Source: Bacteroidota bacterium
Lineage (GTDB): Bacteria > Bacteroidota > Bacteroidia > Bacteroidales > JAAAOM01
Length of the DNA: 64,000 nucleotides
Direction: 5' to 3'
NCBI GenBank assembly: GCA_009908855.1
Contig: JAAAOM010000007.1
Span: 23,501 to 87,500 of the forward strand
Shown here: positions 56,432-64,000 of the stretch, in pieces
How positions within the stretch are numbered: the first letter of the stretch is position 1
Layout of the letters: each line of letters starts with the position of its first letter
Translations under genes and position numbers: made by a program
The notes under the pieces: generated by a model
Told to the model about the DNA's origin: nothing
The model's input: only the letters and a program-made list of their open reading frames with translations
Databases searched by the model: none

Positions 56432-57904
56432 TCACCTGTCAAACCAGGAATTCCTCTTTTTATACATCAATTTTTTACGTTTTTGTTGCGCTTCATCAAT
56501 CCACCGACAGCCATCTGAAGAAATCATATGTTGTTCTTCATCGTTATTTTGGCAACCAAAAATGATATTTAAGCCAATACGCAGATTGACATTTTGGGCG
56601 TTTAATGGCTGAAAAACGGCCAGTAAATTGTCGGTTACGGCGTAAAACTGAACAGGGTTTCTTCCCAAACTAATTCCAATTCCCACATTGCTCATGCTTC
56701 TGTGCATCCATGACCAGCTTGCACTGGCATCAATATTTTTGTAGATATTATAATTACCGAACAGCGTTAAACTTTTAGGAATTTTTTTTCTGTAAATTTT
56801 GGCCGATGCCACCAGTCCGGCAGTAAAATTCTGATTTACTTCATATTCAGCACCCGCATAAATTTTAGGAGGCAACGTATAAATATAATTATCATAAGTG
56901 ATGTCAATGTCCGTTGAGTCTTCAATTTGCGATACAAGATCCTCGAAATAAGTTTCATCCTCCAGGATGCCTTCGCTTACGCCGGTATAAGTATATTCAC
57001 CTGTGGCTGCCAGACGTGTTTGATTGGAGCGATACGGGATCAGGCCCAGGTCCAATACACTGGCTGCCAATGTGATTCGCTCGTTGTAGTTATGGGTAAT
57101 GCCCGCATCAAAGGCCACACCAAGGTTTTTTCTGTTTAGCGCAATATCCAGGGGATTGGTTGAATATCTTTCGTCGAGGGTAATGGTACCATCCGGATTT
57201 CGTTGCAGTGCGAGGGGCATTGAGGAATTGACTGCCAGGTCGCCGGATAATGTGAGGTGGAAAAGAATGTCCTCTGTAAAAAGGCCAACCCTGGTTCGGG
57301 GTGCTGTTACGTTTAGCTTGCCAAACAATACTTTTAGTTTGATCCCTGCGGAAGTGCGAAAATTAATATCGGTCGCCAACCCAAAAGCATATTCCCGGTA
57401 ATGGTTCAATTGTGCATCGAGCCGGCGCAGGGAGATTTCTTCTCCCTCAAAAGGTGTATTGCCCTCAAGCACGAATTGGAAGAAATCGCGGGGATAAAAG
57501 AGATTAAAATCATTCCGCTCACGTATGGTAAAATTAAAATAGTATCCGTTGGTTTTGTAGCCTAATTGTAATAAGGAAATATATAATTCGGATGAAAAAT
57601 AATTACGTTGGCCCGGTTGATTGATGACATTTACTGGTGTGAATTCATAACTACCACCGGCATTCGAAACCAGATCATTTGCGGAAAAACCGCTATGCGC
57701 CACATTTATATGCATTGAGGACAATACAGGAATGCCAATAAAGAACTTACAGGGTGCCTGTACGGCCGGATTTAAGTAATTCGCCTCAGGTATTTGGTGC
57801 ATGAAATACAGGGTATTACTTTGTTGTCCTTTTACATTGCGCATGCCTGAAAAACAAAGTGTTATCAGGATCAGCAGCCATGTATGCGGGAGCTTTGATT
57901 TCAT
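56432..57904 (-). CDS. DUF5723-family outer-membrane protein
   Basis: A 490-residue exported protein with a signal peptide (ending NVKGQ). LYFMHQIPEANYLNPAVQAP, GIPVLSSMHINVAHSGFSAND and a set of long amphipathic beta-strands mark the DUF5723 family of Bacteroidota, predicted outer-membrane barrels. A late segment is Cys/Asp-rich (FGCQNNDEEQHMISSDGCRWID), followed by a basic tail. It shares an operon with the lipoprotein gene 2 bases upstream. It meets the aspartokinase gene stop to stop. Function is unknown. Confidence 0.75.
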   Translation of the reverse strand: MKSKLPHTWLLILITLCFSGMRNVKGQQSNTLYFMHQIPEANYLNPAVQAPCKFFIGIPVLSSMHINVAHSGFSANDLVSNAGGSYEFTPVNVINQPGQRNYFSSELYISLLQLGYKTNGYYFNFTIRERNDFNLFYPRDFFQFVLEGNTPFEGEEISLRRLDAQLNHYREYAFGLATDINFRTSAGIKLKVLFGKLNVTAPRTRVGLFTEDILFHLTLSGDLAVNSSMPLALQRNPDGTITLDERYSTNPLDIALNRKNLGVAFDAGITHNYNERITLAASVLDLGLIPYRSNQTRLAATGEYTYTGVSEGILEDETYFEDLVSQIEDSTDIDITYDNYIYTLPPKIYAGAEYEVNQNFTAGLVASAKIYRKKIPKSLTLFGNYNIYKNIDASASWSWMHRSMSNVGIGISLGRNPVQFYAVTDNLLAVFQPLNAQNVNLRIGLNIIFGCQNNDEEQHMISSDGCRWIDEAQQKRKKLMYKKRNSWFDR

Positions 57905-57906
57905 CC

Positions 57907-58614
57907 TCAGGGGTTTATTTCTTTGGTGTTATAGGTTAAGCCTATGCGGGTTGAAAGATCTGTTTCTATACGGTATTCAGGTGTAATACGCAAGGTGGTT
58001 GTATCTCTGGTGTCCAATTGAATACTGCCACGAATCAACAGGTCGGTAACATTCTCTATATTCTCAATAACCTGCCGGGATATGTCAATGGCAAATGTGG
58101 ATGGTGTAGCCGGGATTATGGTCTCTCTGCTTACATCAGCGGCTTCCAGTACACGCGGGCCTTCTGTAAAAAGAGAATCAATAATAATGAGATTCTGCCA
58201 GGTAAAATAGGCTTGATAAGTAATTTGGGTAGGGTAGTAGTTTTTCAGTCCGACTAAAAACTGTATGGATTCGATGTAACGATTTTCTGTGGCCATTTCA
58301 GCTATTCGAAGATCTATGGAATCTACAAAATGGTAGGTTACATGTAGTTCAGGAATGGGTTCGTCTAAATATAATAAGGTATCATAATGAGGCAATAAAT
58401 GAACCAATTCCGATAAACTATCCAGATACTCATTCATATCATACGTGAAATGACCAATGGGAAGTGAATAACCGGGTTGTAAATCACTTTCGGCTACACC
58501 TGCGGTTTCAAAAACATCCTGGTCAATGCAGGAAGTCAATAACAAAGAAAGAATAAACAGCTTACTTATACATCTCATGCGTTTGATATTTATTTGAGAT
58601 TTTTCAGCGATCAT
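57907..58614 (-). CDS. Lipoprotein of unknown function paired with the DUF5723 protein
   Basis: A 235-residue (or 223, from ATG 58,578) protein with a lipoprotein signal, FILSLLLTSCIDQD. The mature part is beta-rich with no named domain seen: LPIGHFTYDMNEYLDSLSEL, YLDEPIPELHVTYHFVDSID, STFAIDISRQVIENIENVTDL. It resembles secreted immunoglobulin-like or lipocalin-like lipoproteins only in general form. It lies 2 bases before the outer-membrane gene, so the two probably act together at the outer membrane. Confidence 0.65.
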   Translation of the reverse strand: MIAEKSQINIKRMRCISKLFILSLLLTSCIDQDVFETAGVAESDLQPGYSLPIGHFTYDMNEYLDSLSELVHLLPHYDTLLYLDEPIPELHVTYHFVDSIDLRIAEMATENRYIESIQFLVGLKNYYPTQITYQAYFTWQNLIIIDSLFTEGPRVLEAADVSRETIIPATPSTFAIDISRQVIENIENVTDLLIRGSIQLDTRDTTTLRITPEYRIETDLSTRIGLTYNTKEINP

Positions 58615-58648
58615 TATTAATCTCTACCGCAATGGTAACGCATGAAAA

Positions 58649-60034
58649 TCAATTTACACAAAGCGCATCATTCAGCACCACGGTAGCCTTTTTATAATCC
58701 TCCCTGCGAATCACGAATTGCATATTCACCTGCATCAGGGATTGGGAAAATGCTTCTACATTGATTTTATTATTCGCCAGGGCAGAGGCCGCTGTAGCCA
58801 AAATACCCGGATGCGCAATATTGGTTCCCATGGCGCAAACCAAAGCAGCATCTTTTACCACACGAACCTTTAAATAGTTGGCCTTAAGTTCGTTTAACAG
58901 TGGCTCTGTCATGCTCTCCTCCCAGATAACTGTGGTAATGCTGTTGGCATTGGTAGCTTTTAAGATATAACTGACATGGTTACGTTGAAATATTTCCATC
59001 ACCCCCAGGTCAAAACCTACTTCACCCACCATCATGGGGTCGTGCACTTCAATGGCCACCACTTTATCTGATCCGCTAATGATCTCTACTTTCGATTTCG
59101 CATCTACATAATCCTTTGAAATAAGGGTTCCCGGGTGGTCAGGTTCAAAGGTGTTTTTGATACGTATATTAATACCGGCCACTTCCAGTGGTTTGGCCGC
59201 TTTCGGGTGGATGGCTTCCATACCCACATCAGCCAGTTGGTCGGCTACATTATAATTGGTAAAACAAACCGGTATGGACTTGTCTACCCCTACAATATTC
59301 GGGTCGGCTGATGACAAATGATATTCTTTATGAATAACCGCTTCATCGGCGTTTACTTCAACGGCAATTTTACTAAAGGTAACCTCTGAATACCCGCGGT
59401 CGAATTCGCGCATAATACCTTCCGTTCCCTTTGTATATCCGGTAGCAATGGGAATAATCGATGCAAAATCGAGGTTGCCGAAAATTTTGTGTATACGCTG
59501 ATCAATAGAAAGGTATTCAGCATCATTGAATCCGCATAGATCAGCGAAATAGGCATTGATATCATGGTTTTGCAGGATGTTAACCGAATTGAAGGCCGAA
59601 TGGGCTTCTCCCAGTGAGGACAAAATCTCACGGGCAGCCAGTAAAATATTTGATTTACTGATATAGCCGGTTGCCAGCACATCATACAGGCTATTCAAAT
59701 AGTTTTTGGCCTGATGGATGCGGTTGGTTATGAAATCATCGGCTACTTTTATATCCAGTCCGGTATCTTTTAACGCATGGTTTATATCAATGAGTTTAGC
59801 AAGAATATCATCGAGTGCCTGGTTGTAATTATCATTGTTCACAAATTTCATGTACACACCCGGTTCTTTGGTTTTTTTATGCTCTAACAGCCAATTGGTT
59901 ACATTGGCATAAGCAGAGACTACAAAAATGCGGTTATAAATATCCTTTTTGTTCCGGTTTCCTATAATGATATTGTCCAATACTTCATCAAATTTCGACA
60001 TGGAAGTGCCGCCAATTTTTTCAACTGTTAACAT
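58649..60034 (-). CDS. Aspartate kinase of the Ask_Ect type
   Basis: A 461-residue aspartokinase resembling the specialised Ask_Ect enzymes found with ectoine genes. Shared hallmarks are VEKIGGTSMSKFDEVLDNI, IFVVSAYANVTNWLLEHKKT with EPGVY, LGEAHSAFNSVNIL, DRGYSEVTFSKIAVEV and EAVIHKEYHLSSADPNIVG, and GMEAIHPKAAKPLEVAGINI. Two ACT domains form the end (about 310-455). No ectA, ectB or ectC is in the window, so a role in ectoine synthesis is not shown; it may be a second general aspartokinase with different feedback control. Confidence 0.87.
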   Translation of the reverse strand: MLTVEKIGGTSMSKFDEVLDNIIIGNRNKKDIYNRIFVVSAYANVTNWLLEHKKTKEPGVYMKFVNNDNYNQALDDILAKLIDINHALKDTGLDIKVADDFITNRIHQAKNYLNSLYDVLATGYISKSNILLAAREILSSLGEAHSAFNSVNILQNHDINAYFADLCGFNDAEYLSIDQRIHKIFGNLDFASIIPIATGYTKGTEGIMREFDRGYSEVTFSKIAVEVNADEAVIHKEYHLSSADPNIVGVDKSIPVCFTNYNVADQLADVGMEAIHPKAAKPLEVAGINIRIKNTFEPDHPGTLISKDYVDAKSKVEIISGSDKVVAIEVHDPMMVGEVGFDLGVMEIFQRNHVSYILKATNANSITTVIWEESMTEPLLNELKANYLKVRVVKDAALVCAMGTNIAHPGILATAASALANNKINVEAFSQSLMQVNMQFVIRREDYKKATVVLNDALCVN

Positions 60035-60066
60035 GAAACGCTATTTTAATTTATGCAATCAGACCG

Positions 60067-60074
60067 CAAAAATA
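60067..60074 (-). promoter_or_regulatory. -7 promoter element of the Ask_Ect-type aspartokinase
   Basis: On the - strand this reads TATTTTTG, matching TAnnTTTG, 33 bases before the start codon at 60,034. The -33 element is weak. Confidence 0.4.
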
Positions 60075-60404
60075 TAAATTATTTGGCTTGACACTATTTT
60101 AATGTTTTATCGTGTGCCATAGTTTAAACTATATATAATGAGCATAATAACTTTGATGTTATTATTCAAATAGTAAAGTAAGGAGGTTTATACCGTTAAT
60201 TTCTCAGTAAAGAATTAAGAAAAAAAGCAATACACATTCAAAATTTCAAGTAACAATTTTCAATGTTTATTAATGTATTTTTGAAATTGGTCAAAAACTA
60301 TGCTATCTATTGCATAATCGGGTGTTGAGCACAATTTTCGACAAGAATATTTGTTTATTTTTACATATCGATGAAATAATAAATAAATATTAAATTTTTT
60401 AATT

Positions 60405-60548
60405 ATGACCACCAATTATTCTAATAACAGTTATGATCAAAAAAGACTTATATATAAGTATTTAAATGGAGATTCACCTTCAAAATCCGGAACGAATGAA
60501 TCAATAAGGGTTATTTCCAAACGAATTCAGACTATATCTTCTTTTTAA
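60405..60548 (+). CDS. Possible 47-residue peptide, unknown
   Basis: ATG to TAA, too short for the track. The peptide begins MTTNYSNNSYDQKRLIYKYL and ends RVISKRIQTISSF. It is basic, with no membrane helix or signal. It lies alone in a 570-base gap, preceded by a very AT-rich leader. There is no homologue I recognise, and it could be chance or a degraded gene. Confidence 0.3.
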   Translation: MTTNYSNNSYDQKRLIYKYLNGDSPSKSGTNESIRVISKRIQTISSF

Positions 60549-60606
60549 ACAGAATTTTTTCATGCTGCTTTTCAAAATACGGGATTATTTATAGTGCACG
60601 GGAAAT

Positions 60607-61131
60607 TTATTTTGATTTCATATAAATCCGAAAAACAGGTTTATATCCAACCATTACACTATCGGTAGTTAACTTATGATACCCAAACACCAACTCTTTC
60701 ACCTGTTTTCGTAATTGATAAGTTGTTGTATCCAGGTACCATTGCTCGTAAAACTGTATTTTACCCACTTTGGAACGATCAAACTCCACGGTTTGCTCAA
60801 ATTCCTTCAGTTCTTCCCGACTCATTTTCTGGTCGGTAAACAAATCGTACGCTTCTATTTCGCCATTATAAACCGCCTGAAAGTATTGGTTGACCAACAA
60901 CTGACGGCTAAAATTCTTAAGGCTCTCTTCCTGCCATAAATCGTCTTTATTCAGGTTTTCAATGATAACATCATAAACAATCGGGTTCGCAATGATAATT
61001 TCATTATTGCCGGTATTGGCAGATAGACTATCCACCTTTTCCGAAACAACCGGCACCTGGTCATTTGATTGTTTGCAAGCCTGAAATGAAATGGCTGTAA
61101 TGAAAAGAATAAGTATTACCCGTTTAGTCAT
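60607..61131 (-). CDS. Small lipoprotein of unknown function
   Basis: A 174-residue protein with a lipoprotein signal (ITAISFQACKQS). The mature part is helical and charged, with VIIENLNKDDLWQEESLKNF, QYFQAVYNGEIEAYDLFTDQ and KMSREELKEFEQTVEFDRSK. No family was recognised. It may be an outer- or inner-membrane-anchored accessory protein. It is followed upstream by the repeat-bearing gap before the dihydroorotase gene. Confidence 0.6.
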   Translation of the reverse strand: MTKRVILILFITAISFQACKQSNDQVPVVSEKVDSLSANTGNNEIIIANPIVYDVIIENLNKDDLWQEESLKNFSRQLLVNQYFQAVYNGEIEAYDLFTDQKMSREELKEFEQTVEFDRSKVGKIQFYEQWYLDTTTYQLRKQVKELVFGYHKLTTDSVMVGYKPVFRIYMKSK

Positions 61132-61277
61132 AATATGTCAAATTTGGGATGACGGTATGGAATATATTTATTATTGCTTTAAAAAACAATACCCAAATCA
61201 CAAATGTCAAATAAAATCCAAATTTCAATAATACAATTTCAAAATCCCGAATCGATAAGCGTTGGTATGTTCGAAAT

Positions 61278-61305
61278 TTATCCAACACTGGACTTTTCTT
61301 GCAAA
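61278..61305 (-). repeat. Dispersed repeat copy 2 (AAAGTCCAGTGTTGGATAA core)
   Basis: This is the reverse-strand partner of the block at 26,107. It ends just after the dihydroorotase stop codon. The flanking bases up to about 61,140 are AT-rich with recurring TTTGT/ATTTG words, such as TTTGACATTTGTGATTTGGG, and give a chance ORF (61,124-61,336) in the track. Confidence 0.65.
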
Positions 61306-61307
61306 TA

Positions 61308-62654
61308 CTATCTAGTAAAGATGAGCGATTCGGCACTAGCGTTTTCTACAATCGTACCCTGATCATAAACCAATTGCCCATTTACAAATGTTTGATGGAC
61401 TTTCGACTGAAATGTATAATCCTCGAAAGGAGACCATCCGCATTTATAAAATAATGAATTCGAGGTTACTTTTGTGGATGATTCTAAATCGACCAATACC
61501 AGGTCTGCAAAATAACCTTCTTTAATGAACCCTCTGCGATCAATCTGATACAATAATGCAGGGTTGTGGCACATTTTTTCTACAATTTGTTCCAGGGTGA
61601 TTGTACCTTTTTTGTAAAAATCCATCATTGCAAGCAGGGAGTGTTGTATTAACGGACCGCCGGAGGGTGCTTTGGTATATACGTTGTCTTTTTCATCCAA
61701 TGTGTGCGGTGCATGGTCGGTTGCAACTACATCAATTTTATTGGCCAACAAGGCCTCCCATATTTTCTCCCTGTCAGCCGTGGTTTTAACAGCCGGGTTC
61801 CATTTAATCAGCGTTCCTTTATTATTATAATCAGCATCACTAAACCACAGGTGATGAATGCAAGCCTCGGCGGTGATTTTTTTATCATTAAATGATTTTC
61901 TCACATCAAACAACTCCGTTTCACGGGCCGTCGAGATGTGAAGAATATGCAGCCTGGCGCCGTGTTTGGTTGCCAATTCAATGGCTTTTGATGATGATTT
62001 GTAACATGCTTCGGCACTTCTAATGGCAGGATGCATGTGAATGGGTATATTATCTCCATATTGTTGGATATACCGGGCTGTGTTTTCCTGTATCGTAGCC
62101 TCGTCTTCACAGTGCGTAGCAATCAGAACAGGCGAATACTTAAAAATATTGCTCAGGGCTTCGTCATGATCAACCAGCATATTACCTGTTGAGGAACCCA
62201 TAAATATTTTTACCCCACAGGTGGTTTTTGGGTCCACCTTTTCAATTTCACCAATATTGTCATTGGTTGCGCCCATGTAAAAAGAATAATTGACCAGTGA
62301 ATCTTTGGAGGCAATATCAAATTTGTTCTTTAGCGTTTTATGGGTTATGGTCGGCGGAATGGTATTGGGCATTTCCATATAAGAAGTAACACCACCGGCT
62401 GCTGCCGCCCGTGATTCTGTAAAAACAGAAGCTTTATGGGTAAGTCCCGGTTCTCTAAAATGCACCTGATCGTCAATCACACCGGGGATAAGAAGTTTAC
62501 CATTCGCATCAATAACATCATATTTAGAAAGATCAATCTCAGCCTGATTCTTGTCGTGAATTACACGTTCAATCATATTGTCTTCCATCAATACACTGCC
62601 TGTGAATTGTTTTCCTTCGTTAATAATCAGTGCATTTACAATCGCTTTTTTCAA
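61308..62654 (-). CDS. pyrC: Dihydroorotase
   Basis: A 448-residue amidohydrolase that makes dihydroorotate in pyrimidine synthesis. Its metal site is clear: DDQVHFREPGLTHKASVF (HxxxE/P type start), ITAEACIHHLWFSD, and VVATDHAPHTLDEKDN. AAAAGGVTSYMEMPNTIPP is the family glycine stretch. The start is TTG at 62,654, overlapping the TGA of the upstream glycosyltransferase as TTGA. Hydantoinase/allantoinase relatives are alternatives, but the match here is to dihydroorotase. Confidence 0.88.
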   Translation of the reverse strand: MKKAIVNALIINEGKQFTGSVLMEDNMIERVIHDKNQAEIDLSKYDVIDANGKLLIPGVIDDQVHFREPGLTHKASVFTESRAAAAGGVTSYMEMPNTIPPTITHKTLKNKFDIASKDSLVNYSFYMGATNDNIGEIEKVDPKTTCGVKIFMGSSTGNMLVDHDEALSNIFKYSPVLIATHCEDEATIQENTARYIQQYGDNIPIHMHPAIRSAEACYKSSSKAIELATKHGARLHILHISTARETELFDVRKSFNDKKITAEACIHHLWFSDADYNNKGTLIKWNPAVKTTADREKIWEALLANKIDVVATDHAPHTLDEKDNVYTKAPSGGPLIQHSLLAMMDFYKKGTITLEQIVEKMCHNPALLYQIDRRGFIKEGYFADLVLVDLESSTKVTSNSLFYKCGWSPFEDYTFQSKVHQTFVNGQLVYDQGTIVENASAESLIFTR

Positions 62655-63406
62655 GATAATTTATCCTCTTTAATTTTATATCTCCTGAATAAACTGAAAA
62701 ATTTCATTTTCAGCACTCCCCAAACTGCTTCATTAAAAATACCGCCACTCATTTTAGAATTTCCTTCCTGCCTGTCTGTAAAGATAATAGGTATTTCAAC
62801 AATAGTAAACCCAAATTTCCAGGCCGTAAATTTCATTTCAATCTGAAAAGCATACCCTTTAAAGCGGATTTTATCCAGATCAATTGTTTCAAGCACTTTA
62901 CTGCGATAACAAACAAATCCGGCAGTAGCATCATTAATTTTCATACCCGTAACCATCCTTACATACACCGATGCAAAGTACGACATCAATACCCTTCCCA
63001 TGGGCCAGTTTACCACATTTACGCCCGATTTATATCTGGAACCGATGGCCATATCAGCACCCTGCCTGCATGCATCATATAAGCGATTGAGATCATCCGG
63101 GTTGTGCGAGAAATCTGCATCCATTTCAAATATGAACTGATAACTATGTTGTAAGGCCCATTTAAACCCCTCTATATATGCCGTTCCGAGCCCTAATTTA
63201 CCCGCTCGTTGAATCAGATGTATGCGGTCATCATGAGATTTTTTAAGGTTTATCACAATGTCGGCAGTGCCATCAGGAGAATTATCATCAATTATCAATA
63301 AATGAAAACCGTTTGGATACGACAGCACCTTATGAATAATGTTTTCAATATTTTCCTTTTCGTTGTACGTTGGGATTATAACAACCGCTTTCGATTCGTT
63401 TTCCAT
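62651..63406 (-). CDS. DPM1-like polyprenyl-phosphate mannosyl-/glycosyltransferase
   Basis: A 251-residue family 2 glycosyltransferase of the dolichol-phosphate-mannose synthase group. It probably transfers a sugar from GDP- or UDP-sugar to polyprenyl phosphate. Support comes from VVIIPTYNEKENIENII, LLIIDDNSPDGTADIV, LGTAYIEGFKWALQ, FEMDADFSHNPDDL and the late FTDRQEGNSKMSG. There is no C-terminal membrane domain, so it is the short form. Its stop overlaps the pyrC start. Confidence 0.87.
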   Translation of the reverse strand: MENESKAVVIIPTYNEKENIENIIHKVLSYPNGFHLLIIDDNSPDGTADIVINLKKSHDDRIHLIQRAGKLGLGTAYIEGFKWALQHSYQFIFEMDADFSHNPDDLNRLYDACRQGADMAIGSRYKSGVNVVNWPMGRVLMSYFASVYVRMVTGMKINDATAGFVCYRSKVLETIDLDKIRFKGYAFQIEMKFTAWKFGFTIVEIPIIFTDRQEGNSKMSGGIFNEAVWGVLKMKFFSLFRRYKIKEDKLS

Positions 63407-63573
63407 GTATTCTAATTAAAAACTACGAAGATAATAACTTATAATTATTAATATATAAAGGATTTTGGGAGAACTTTAAAAGATAATATAAATAATTTTC
63501 ATCGCACTACATTCATCAGGTCAGGCGCTTATCAATTTATACGATAAAAAAACGTTAAAATTTAAACAAATTA

Positions 63574-63605
63574 TTTGCAAGAGAAATAAACGTTACTTAC
63601 TTTTG
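63574..63605 (+). promoter_or_regulatory. rRNA operon promoter
   Basis: TTTG at 63,574 and TACTTTTG at 63,598-63,605 are separated by 20 bases, close to the best possible Bacteroidota promoter, with an AT-rich upstream stretch. It precedes the 16S start by about 190 bases. Confidence 0.7.
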
Positions 63606-63791
63606 CATCCGCTTTTGAGGGGAATAGGAATAAAGAAGAGGGAGCAAAAAGCGGGATTTAGATAGTAGGATATAAAAAAAGTTCTTTGAAGATATTGAAA
63701 AAGAGAAAAAGCTTGGAAAGGCGCCAAGTTAATTTCAAACAAGGTGAGTTAGGGAATAACTATCTTCGTAGACATTATTAAGATAATAATT
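63606..63791 (+). other. rRNA operon leader
   Basis: The transcribed leader before 16S contains GTTCTTTGAA at 63,681-63,690, a boxA-like sequence common in Bacteroidota rRNA leaders. A hairpin CTTGG/CCAAG (63,712-63,728) follows, which may take part in antitermination or processing. Confidence 0.55.
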
Positions 63792-64000
63792 ACAACGAAG
63801 AGTTTGATCCTGGCTCAGGATGAACGCTAGCGGCAGGCCTAACACATGCAAGTCGAGGGGTAACAGGGGACTTCGGTTCCGCTGACGACCGGCGCACGGG
63901 TGCGTAACGCGTATGCAACTTACCTTTAACCGGGGAATAGCCCGAAGAAATTCGGATTAATGTCCCATAACATTATTGAATCGCCTGGTTTAATAATTAA
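63792..64000 (+). rRNA. 16S ribosomal RNA, 5' end (truncated by window)
   Basis: AGAGTTTGATCCTGGCTCAG at 63,800 is the universal 16S 5' primer site. The next sequence (GATGAACGCTAGCGGCAGGC, AACACATGCAAGTCGAGGGG) is of Bacteroidota type. The start is placed by analogy with E. coli and could be off by a few bases. About 209 bases are present. Confidence 0.97.

Larger units (their letters stand above)
60035..60606. other. AT-rich stretch with one short ORF
   Basis: These 572 bases are AT-rich. They contain the probable promoter of the Ask_Ect gene, the short ORF 60,405-60,548, and a small palindrome TATGC...GCATA near 60,300. No RNA gene or other coding region is seen. Confidence 0.55.

Noticed and set aside
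1-64000. CRISPR arrays, complete insertion sequences, tRNA genes
   Set aside because: No regularly spaced direct repeats, transposase genes or cloverleaf-like sequences were seen in the intergenic regions.

Overview
The window comes from a Bacteroidota genome, most likely a Bacteroidales/Marinilabiliales-type bacterium. The evidence is the 5' end of a Bacteroidota-type 16S rRNA at the right edge, perfect matches to the Bacteroidota promoter element TAnnTTTG, type IX secretion (T9SS) sorting domains of both types A and B, a T9SS plug-family protein, arrays of TPR-PD40 proteins, and little use of Shine-Dalgarno sites. A six-subunit Na+-NQR operon, an NhaC-type antiporter and an Ask_Ect-type aspartokinase suggest a sodium-based, possibly salty lifestyle (inference).

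Left region (1-18,024, + strand): the end of a glycosyltransferase fused to a degenerate phosphoglycosyl-transferase module, a lipoyl E2 acyltransferase, then four consecutive TPR-PD40 paralogues. Each paralogue has a different C-terminus: tandem helical repeats plus a membrane anchor, OmpA, none, and a SPOR-like domain. A GNAT acetyltransferase, a protein with three tandem SPOR-like modules, and a Wza/Wzc-type polysaccharide export pair follow. The set looks like an envelope-spanning assembly next to exopolysaccharide export.

18,041-22,312: an orphan HsdR-N domain protein, then AMP nucleosidase, DNA polymerase III delta, a rhomboid protease, a GmhB-like phosphatase and a class IV aminotransferase, tightly packed. 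22,703-25,540 (- strand): a cassette of three related secreted proteins, the last with a T9SS type B sorting domain. After a gene-poor stretch with a dispersed repeat come YqgE, NhaC and a fused alpha/beta E1 of a branched-chain-type 2-oxo acid dehydrogenase, which would partner the distant E2.

31,390-38,545: the sodium-pumping NADH:quinone reductase module, with nqrA-F in order on the - strand, its FMN transferase apbE, and an NqrM-like maturation protein that overlaps apbE tail to tail. A recognisable promoter precedes nqrA and a terminator follows nqrF.

38,767-54,880: envelope genes (T9SS plug, M1 peptidase lipoprotein, PpiD/SurA-like foldase, CNNM/CorC protein, LptC, beta-barrel protein), coaX, a methyltransferase, a broken PKD-repeat T9SS type A surface protein, and mfd. 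55,172-63,406: two aspartokinases of different families flanking an outer-membrane protein/lipoprotein pair, another lipoprotein, dihydroorotase and a DPM1-like glycosyltransferase. The window ends in an rRNA operon leader and about 200 bases of 16S rRNA.

The most unusual items are the 67-residue helical tandem repeat in the first PD40 protein, the modular PD40/SPOR locus, the three-protein secreted cassette, the surface-protein gene with a T-run frameshift and a TGA in place of an expected Cys codon, and a dispersed repeat shared by two intergenic regions. No CRISPR array, complete insertion sequence or tRNA was seen.
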